From assembly GCF_003696305.1 (NCBI RefSeq), contig NZ_RFFK01000008.1, forward strand, positions 124,001 to 188,000: a stretch of DNA of 64,000 nt, read 5' to 3'. Under the pieces are notes generated by a model. It did not search any database. It saw only the letters and a program-made list of their open reading frames with translations, and had not been told where the DNA came from. Shown one piece after another: positions 58,837 to 64,000 of this stretch; the first letter of the stretch is position 1, and the number at the start of each line of letters is the position of its first letter. Origin of the DNA: Pseudomonas sp. AOB-7 (GTDB lineage Bacteria > Pseudomonadota > Gammaproteobacteria > Pseudomonadales > Pseudomonadaceae). The translations under genes and the position numbers were made by a program.

Positions 58837-59925
58837 TCAGGCCTCCATCAGCAGGCAGGCGTGGGGCGGCAGATGCACCGCCACGGGCGAGCCCACGGGA
58901 CGGGCGCCGGTGGCGCCTTCGTTACTTTCGCGCAGCATCACTTTCACGTCATTGGCCAGCCGGCACTGGTAGAGCGTGGCCGTGCCAATGTAGAGCACGG
59001 CCTCGACCACGCCGCGCAGGTGGTGCGGTTCTGACGGAGCCACCAGCTTCGACCGCTCCGGACGGAACGCCAGTTGCGCGCGGCCGGCCAGGGAGTCGCC
59101 GTCGTTGGTGCAGGGAATGTCCACCGCAAGCCCATCGGGGCGGAACAGGCGACCGTTCTGCGGGCACTGGCGCAGCTGGCCGGGGAGGAAGTTGATGTCA
59201 CCGATGAAGTGGGCGACGAAGGGGTGCTGCGGTCGCTCGTAGACCTCGCTGGGGGTGCCGATCTGCAGGATCTTGCCGCTGGCCATCACGGCGATGCGAT
59301 CCGACAGGGTTAGCGCCTCCTCCTGGTCGTGGGTGACGAAGATGAAAGTGATGCCCGCCTCCTGTTGCACACGCTTGAGCTCCACCTGCATTTCCTTGCG
59401 CAGCTTGAGGTCTAGCGCGGAGAGGGGTTCGTCCAGCAGCAGCACGTCCGGGCGCGGTGCCAGCGCACGGGCCAGGGCCACGCGTTGCTGCTGGCCGCCG
59501 GAGAGTTCGGCGGGGCGGCGGCGGGCCAGGTGTTCCATCTGTACCAGTGCCAGCATCTCCCGCACCCGCACGGGAATGGCAGCGCGCGCCAGGCCCTGCA
59601 TCTCCAGGCCGAAGGCGACATTCTCGGCCACCGTCATATGAGGGAACAGCGCATAGTTCTGGAACACGGTATTGATCCGGCGCTGGTACGGCGGCAGCTC
59701 GTCCACCCGTTGTCCGCCGATATGGATGCTGCCGGAGCTGAGTTGTTCGAAGCCGGCGATGCTGCGCAACAGTGTGGTCTTGCCACAGCCCGAGGGGCCG
59801 AGCAGGGTGAAGAACTCGTTGGGGCGGATGCTCACCGTAACGTCGTCAAGCGCCGGGGCCACTTCAGGGTCGTCGATATAGCGCTTGCTGACGCGTTGCA
59901 CTTCGATGGACGATTCGCGCTTCAT
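58837..59925 (-). CDS. PotA-like ABC transporter ATPase
   Basis: Cytosolic ATPase of 362 residues. Walker A is GPSGCGKTT (residues 43-51), the signature is [15 protein letters not shown], Walker B is [12 protein letters not shown], and the H-loop is [11 protein letters not shown]. The C-terminal TOBE domain is present. AGGTGA lies about eight bases before the ATG. It is the promoter-proximal gene of the minus-strand cluster, facing the GntR gene, and drives import by the PotBCD-like proteins. Confidence 0.94.
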   Translation of the reverse strand: MKRESSIEVQRVSKRYIDDPEVAPALDDVTVSIRPNEFFTLLGPSGCGKTTLLRSIAGFEQLSSGSIHIGGQRVDELPPYQRRINTVFQNYALFPHMTVAENVAFGLEMQGLARAAIPVRVREMLALVQMEHLARRRPAELSGGQQQRVALARALAPRPDVLLLDEPLSALDLKLRKEMQVELKRVQQEAGITFIFVTHDQEEALTLSDRIAVMASGKILQIGTPSEVYERPQHPFVAHFIGDINFLPGQLRQCPQNGRLFRPDGLAVDIPCTNDGDSLAGRAQLAFRPERSKLVAPSEPHHLRGVVEAVLYIGTATLYQCRLANDVKVMLRESNEGATGARPVGSPVAVHLPPHACLLMEA

Positions 59926-60067
59926 TTTGGTGCGTCACCTTTTGTTTTTGTATGCAAAAATTGAATGCAATCTACAAATAGCCCGTTTAAGCTGATTGCG
60001 CAACAGGCTTTTTCTGGCGGAATCTCTCCCTCCGAAGCAGGCCGTTCAGCGCAACAATGGAGTGACC
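59926..60067. promoter_or_regulatory. Divergent promoter-operator region of the ABC/amidohydrolase cluster
   Basis: An AT-rich stretch holds TTTTTG and CAAAAA separated by TATG (59945-59960). A second ATGCAA lies 13 bases after the first (59952 and 59965). The words GTATGCAA and GAATGCAATC fit the style of FCD-type GntR operators. Both the gntR and transporter promoters should be here. Confidence 0.55.
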
Positions 60068-60757
60068 ATGACCGACAAGAAGCTGGAAACCATGGTGGAC
60101 CGGGTCTATCAGGGGGTTTACCGGGCCATCAGCAAGCGCTCGCTGCGACCCGGCATGAAACTGGGCGAGGCTTCCCTGGCGGGGTTGTTCGGCGTCAGCC
60201 GCACTTCGGTGCGGGCGGCGCTCAAGCAACTGGAAGCCGATGGACTGGTGAGCTCCGAGCCGAACAAGGGCTGTTGGGTCTCGCTGCCCAGCGACGAGGA
60301 GATCCGCTCACTGTTCGAGACCCGGAGGCTGATCGAGATCGGCATCGTCACCGAGCTGTGTCGGCGGCGTGACGCGGCGGCCATGCGCAATCTGCGTGAG
60401 CATCTGCTGCTGGAGGAGGCGGCGCGGCGCGAGCATGACCATGAGCGGCTCATCCACCTGCTGGGCGAATTCCACATCAAGCTGGCCATGGCGCTGCACA
60501 ACCCGGTGCTGCTGGACTGGTTCCGCAAGCTCATCTCCCGTGCCTCTCTCTACGCCGCGGCGCTGGACGACGAACGCCATGACGCCTGTCGTGACGACGA
60601 GCACCTGCGGCTGATCGAGTTCATCGAGGCCGGCAACCAGAACGCCGCCATCGAGTTGACCTGTTTCCACCTGGCCGCTATCCAGAACGCCATCCTCGAA
60701 TCGGCCGACAAGCTCAAGACCGGCTACCACCCGCTGAAGCACCTGATCGAGAGCTGA
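60068..60757 (+). CDS. GntR-family (FCD) regulator
   Basis: Regulator of 229 residues. The N-terminal winged helix is ASLAGLFGVSRTSVRAALKQL with EADGLVSSEPNKGCWV. The C-terminal all-helical FCD ligand domain contains LFETRRLIEIGIV and metal-site histidines in FHIKLAMALHN and CFHLAA. GGAG seven bases before the ATG at 60068 fixes the start, removing an upstream in-frame extension. It is divergent from the transporter genes and eight bases upstream of the racemase gene, so it probably controls the whole cluster. Confidence 0.92.
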   Translation: MTDKKLETMVDRVYQGVYRAISKRSLRPGMKLGEASLAGLFGVSRTSVRAALKQLEADGLVSSEPNKGCWVSLPSDEEIRSLFETRRLIEIGIVTELCRRRDAAAMRNLREHLLLEEAARREHDHERLIHLLGEFHIKLAMALHNPVLLDWFRKLISRASLYAAALDDERHDACRDDEHLRLIEFIEAGNQNAAIELTCFHLAAIQNAILESADKLKTGYHPLKHLIES

Positions 60758-60765
60758 GCGCAGCG

Positions 60766-61533
60766 ATGAAGATCCAGTTGATCAACCCGAACACCAGTGC
60801 CGCCATCACTGCCCGCCTGGCCGAGGTCGCTCGAGATCTGCTGCACCCCGGCAACCAGTTGCTGGCCGTGACCAATGGCGCGGGACCGAGCTCCATCGAG
60901 AGCCACTACGACGAGGCGCTTTGCCTGCCAGGCTTGCTCCAGGCCATTCGTGACGGTGAGCGCGAGGGTGCCGAAGGGCATGTAATCGCCTGCTTTGGCG
61001 ACCCGGGCCTGCTCGCTGCGCGGGAAGTCGCCCGCTATCCGGTGATCGGCATGGCCGAGGCGGCGATGCACTTGGCAGCCTGGGTCGCGACCGGGTTCAG
61101 CATCGTGACGACCTTGAGCCGTACCAAGGTCATTGCTCGCCATCTCGTCGAGCGTTATGGCTTCGCGCAGCATTGCCGGGGCATTCATGCGGTGAACATC
61201 CCGGTGCTGGCTCTGGATGGACAGCCGCAAGGCCTGCAATCTCTGATGCACGCCGCCTGCCTCGAGGCCTTGGAACGTGATGAGTCCGCCGCTATCGTCC
61301 TCGGTTGCGCCGGCATGAGCCACTTGGCCGAACCGCTCAGTCAGGCGCTTGGCGTGCCCGTGATCGACGGCGTGGGCGCCGGCCTGAAAATGGTGGAGTT
61401 GCTCGGCGAACTCAAGCTGAGTACCAGCAAACGGGGTGATTTGGACTATCCGTTGGCCAAGCCCTATACGGGGTTCCTGCAGGGCTTCGCCTGGACGGAA
61501 CGCCTGCCCCCCAAGCCTCGTTTTGCCGATTGA
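60766..61533 (+). CDS. Asp/Glu/hydantoin racemase family protein
   Basis: Probable cofactor-independent racemase of 255 residues with two catalytic cysteines, C76 in VIACFGDPG and C181 in VLGCAGMSHLAEP. The N-terminal MKIQLINPNTSAAIT and P-V-I-G-M segment are typical of the hydantoin/allantoin racemase branch. It would interconvert stereoisomers of a cyclic ureide so that a stereospecific hydrolase can act. It directly follows gntR, in one likely transcript. Confidence 0.88.
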   Translation: MKIQLINPNTSAAITARLAEVARDLLHPGNQLLAVTNGAGPSSIESHYDEALCLPGLLQAIRDGEREGAEGHVIACFGDPGLLAAREVARYPVIGMAEAAMHLAAWVATGFSIVTTLSRTKVIARHLVERYGFAQHCRGIHAVNIPVLALDGQPQGLQSLMHAACLEALERDESAAIVLGCAGMSHLAEPLSQALGVPVIDGVGAGLKMVELLGELKLSTSKRGDLDYPLAKPYTGFLQGFAWTERLPPKPRFAD

Positions 61534-61651
61534 TTGTCTGTTTGGCGCCTTGGGCTGGCATGCCCTGGCGCCCGTTGGTTTAGGCCGGAGGCGGCGCACC
61601 TGGCAGAGCGCACTACACTGCATGACAGGGCTTGCCATAGAGGGGCGCGCC

Positions 61652-62293
61652 ATGTCTGAGATCAGCCGTCGCCATCTGCTGCTCGCCGCCGGCGGCGCCC
61701 TGCTGGCCAGCCCGGCGCTGGTGCTGGCCGAGCGTCTGCTGACACCGGCGCAGACCCTCGGGCCCTTCTACCCCGACCAGCTGCCGCTGGATCGCGACAA
61801 CGACCTGGTGCAGGTCGAGGGCCAGGCCGAGCCAGCGCGCGGCACCCGCGTGCAGCTGCACGGGCTGATCCTCGATGGCCGCGGCCAGCCGCTGGCGGGC
61901 GCGCTGGTGGAAATCTGGCAGGTCGATGCCAACGGCATCTACCTGCACAGTCGCGGCGGCGACCGCCAGCGCCGCGACCCCGGCTTCCAGGGCTACGGCC
62001 GCTTCACCACCGGCGCCGACGGCCGCTATCGCTTTCGCACCATTCGCCCGGTGGCCTATCCCGGGCGCACCCCGCATATCCACCTGGCGGTGACCCTGCC
62101 GGGGCTGCCGCGCTTCGCCACCCAGTGCTATATCCGCGGCGAGCCGCGGAACGCGCGCGACGGCCTGCTCAACGCGATCCGCGACCCACAGCTGCGCGAA
62201 CTGCTGATCGTGCCCTTCGTGCCGGTGACCGGGCAGGTCGACGAGCAGGTGGCGCGTTTCGACGTGGTGCTGGGCGCTACCCCGGCTTCATGA
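61652..62293 (+). CDS. Tat-signal intradiol dioxygenase homologue
   Basis: Protein of 213 residues beginning SRRHLLLAAGGALLASPALVLA, a twin-arginine export signal. The rest matches the protocatechuate dioxygenase core. It shows DANGIYLH (Y97), FQGYGRFTTGADGRYRFRTI and AYPGRTPHIHLAV (Y136, H142, H144), the expected Tyr/Tyr/His/His iron ligands. Classical intradiol dioxygenases are cytosolic, so a periplasmic location is notable. No aromatic-pathway gene is adjacent, and substrate is unknown. An upstream in-frame ATG (at 61622) is less likely. Confidence 0.85.
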   Translation: MSEISRRHLLLAAGGALLASPALVLAERLLTPAQTLGPFYPDQLPLDRDNDLVQVEGQAEPARGTRVQLHGLILDGRGQPLAGALVEIWQVDANGIYLHSRGGDRQRRDPGFQGYGRFTTGADGRYRFRTIRPVAYPGRTPHIHLAVTLPGLPRFATQCYIRGEPRNARDGLLNAIRDPQLRELLIVPFVPVTGQVDEQVARFDVVLGATPAS

Positions 62294-62312
62294 TCGCCCT
62301 TTGCACAAGCGC

Positions 62313-64000
62313 CTACAGCGGCCAGACCCACAACAGCAGCGGCACGCTGACCAGCACCACGAGAATCTCCAGGGGCAGGCCGAGGCGCCAGTAGTCGCCG
62401 AAACGGAAGCCGCCGGGGCTGAGGATCAGGGTGTTGTTCTGGTGGCCGATGGGGGTGAGGAAGGAGCAGGAGGCGCCGATGGCCACCGCCATCAGCAGCG
62501 AATCCGGGCTGACCCCGAGCTGGCTGGCCGCGCTGAGGGCGATGGGGCACATCACCGCGGCGGTGGCGGCGTTGTTCATGAAGTCCGACAGGGTCATGGT
62601 CACCACCAGCAGCAGGGTCAGGGTGACGATGGCGTTGCCCTGCGCCAGGTGCTCCATCAGCAGGCGCGCCAGCAGGTCGGCGGCGCCACTTTCCGACATG
62701 GCCCCGGCCACCGGAATCAGCGCGCCGAGCAGCACGATCACCGGCCAGTCGACGGCCTCGTATACCGCGCGCAGCGGGATCAGGCGCAGCAGCATGTAGG
62801 CCAGTACCCCGGCGGCGAAGGCCACCGCCGCCGAGAGCAGGCCGAAGGCGGCCGCGGCGATGGCCAGCAGCATCACCCCCAGGGCCAGGTTGGCCTGGCG
62901 CGGGTCGGGAATGTTGATGGCGCGCGCGGCCAGCGGCACGCAGCCGTAGTCGTTGGCGAATTCGCCGATGTCCTCGGTGCCGCCCTGCATCAGCAGCACG
63001 TCGCCGCTCTGGATCAGGGTCGAGCGCAGGCGCTTGATCGAGCGGTGGCTCTGCCGCGAGATGGCCAGCAGGTTGATGCCGTAGCGGCTGCGCAGGCGGG
63101 TGCTGCTGGCGGAACGGCCGATCAGTTGCGAGTCGGGCTTGACCAGCAGCTCCTGCAGCGCGCGCTCGTCGCCATTGCCCTCCTTCTTCTCCGGCTCGGC
63201 GCCATCCTCCTGGCGCTGCTGCTCGGCCTCCTTGGCCTCGCGCTCGGCTTCCAGCAGCAGGTCCAGCTGGCCCAGCACCTCGCCCAGTTCCTCGGGCTCG
63301 GCCTCGATCACCAGCACGTCGTCGGCCTGCAGCACGCGGCGCGGGTTGGGCGCGCTCAGGCGCAGCTTGTTGCGCACCATGGCCACCACCTGGGCGTCGG
63401 CCTCGTCGAGCAGTTGCTCGATCTCGCGCAGGGTCTTGCCCTGGGCCTTGCCGCCGTCCTTGACGCGCGCCTCGGTGAGGTAGCGGCCGGTGTCGAAACT
63501 GGCGGCGTTGCCCACTTCGCGCCTGGGCACCAGGCGCCAGCCGAGCAGGGTGATGAACAGCACGCCGGCCAGCGCCACCGCCACGCCCACCGGGCTGAAG
63601 TCGAACATGGCGAAGGGGCCGGCGCCGTGCTGCGCGCGGAAGCTGGAGACGATCAGGTTGGGCGGCGTGCCGATCAGCGTGGTCATGCCGCCGAGAATGG
63701 TGCCGAAGGCCAGCGGCATCAGCACCCGGCCGGGCGGCAGCTCCAGGCGCGCGGCGATCTGCAGGGCGATGGGCATCAGCAGGGCGAGGGCGCCGACGTT
63801 GTTCATGAAGGCCGAGAGCAGGGCGCCGAGCCCGGTCAGTGCGGCGATCGACGCCAGCACCCCGGCGTTGCCGGGCAGCAGGCGCTGGGCCAGGCGGTTG
63901 ACCGCGCCGCTGCTCTGCAGGCCGTAGCTGAGCACCAGCACGCAGGCCACGGTGATCACCGCCGGGTGGCCGAAACCGACGAAGGCCTCGCGCTCCGGCA
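62313..64000 (-). CDS. SLC13-family transporter with TrkA-C domains (partial, 5' end outside window)
   Basis: The 3' end of a large membrane transporter; its N-terminus lies past base 64000. The reading frame continues without stop to the edge (upstream residues read PEREAFVGFGHPAVIT). It has two membrane halves with the conserved loops LIGTPPNLIVSSF and SFLTPIGHQNNTLIL. Between them is a cytosolic region with two TrkA-C-like domains (LRLSAPNPRRVLQADDVLVIEAEPEEL and RSTLIQSGDVLLMQGGTEDI). Relatives carry sulfate, dicarboxylates or other anions with sodium. Substrate unclear. Confidence 0.9.
   Translation of the reverse strand, partial: PEREAFVGFGHPAVITVACVLVLSYGLQSSGAVNRLAQRLLPGNAGVLASIAALTGLGALLSAFMNNVGALALLMPIALQIAARLELPPGRVLMPLAFGTILGGMTTLIGTPPNLIVSSFRAQHGAGPFAMFDFSPVGVAVALAGVLFITLLGWRLVPRREVGNAASFDTGRYLTEARVKDGGKAQGKTLREIEQLLDEADAQVVAMVRNKLRLSAPNPRRVLQADDVLVIEAEPEELGEVLGQLDLLLEAEREAKEAEQQRQEDGAEPEKKEGNGDERALQELLVKPDSQLIGRSASSTRLRSRYGINLLAISRQSHRSIKRLRSTLIQSGDVLLMQGGTEDIGEFANDYGCVPLAARAINIPDPRQANLALGVMLLAIAAAAFGLLSAAVAFAAGVLAYMLLRLIPLRAVYEAVDWPVIVLLGALIPVAGAMSESGAADLLARLLMEHLAQGNAIVTLTLLLVVTMTLSDFMNNAATAAVMCPIALSAASQLGVSPDSLLMAVAIGASCSFLTPIGHQNNTLILSPGGFRFGDYWRLGLPLEILVVLVSVPLLLWVWPL

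Noticed and set aside
56028..59925. Straight annotation of the four transporter genes as a spermidine/putrescine system
   Set aside because: Family resemblance is clear, but the coupled deaminase-like, racemase and GntR genes make a different substrate more likely, so no pot gene symbols were assigned.

Overview
The window is chromosomal DNA of a Pseudomonas species, high in GC throughout and densely coded. The gene order tonB-gshB-pilGHIJK-chpABC ... rsmE-bioA, and later metK-(ArsR/methyltransferase)-tkt-epd-pgk-two small lipoproteins-fba, matches what I recall of the P. aeruginosa PA0406-PA0420 and PA0546-PA0555 neighbourhoods. The rest is a patchwork of housekeeping and accessory genes. 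Many intergenic gaps carry palindromic repeats of kinds common in pseudomonads. No rRNA, tRNA, CRISPR array, insertion sequence or prophage was recognised.

Region 1 (1-15.5 kb): a TonB-family protein and glutathione synthetase on the minus strand, then the Pil-Chp system that controls type IV pili and twitching. It comprises two response regulators (PilG, PilH), two CheW-like couplers (PilI, ChpC), the receptor PilJ, a CheR-type methyltransferase (PilK), the giant multi-phosphotransfer kinase ChpA and a CheB-type methylesterase (ChpB). Region 2 (15.5-31.5 kb): rsmE, bioA, a cytochrome b561/YceI pair, an RhlE-type RNA helicase, a periplasmic solute-binding protein, ppnN, then metF and ahcY behind a SAH riboswitch. 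A MAPEG protein, a PilJ-domain chemoreceptor, a lipoprotein cytochrome c, a DUF1090 protein and ligB follow. Region 3 (31.5-42.3 kb): metK transcribed with an ArsR-methyltransferase fusion regulator under a perfect palindrome, a LysR/TDT exporter pair, and the central-carbon run tkt-epd-pgk-(lipoprotein)-(MliC-like)-fba. Region 4 (42.3-52.5 kb): a PL7 alginate lyase, an aldose dehydrogenase, a YgjP-type metalloprotein, DUF2789, a GreA/GreB-like protein, an AT-richer GIY-YIG gene, a YccS-type membrane protein, an NfeD/slipin pair and alanine dehydrogenase.

Region 5 (52.5-61.5 kb) is the most interesting accessory block. A complete PotABCD-like ABC importer runs with a cytosine-deaminase-like amidohydrolase, a second amidohydrolase that has lost its HxH metal motif, and a flavin-reductase-family protein. 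Opposite lie a GntR regulator and an Asp/Glu (hydantoin-type) racemase. Together they look like a regulated uptake and degradation pathway for an unidentified nitrogen heterocycle or amide. The window closes with a Tat-signal intradiol dioxygenase homologue and an SLC13/TrkA-C transporter cut by the window edge.

Genes of the activated methyl cycle recur: metF, ahcY and metK lie within 9 kb, with two kinds of control visible. These are an RNA sensor of S-adenosylhomocysteine before ahcY-metF and a probable protein regulator with a methyltransferase fold before metK.
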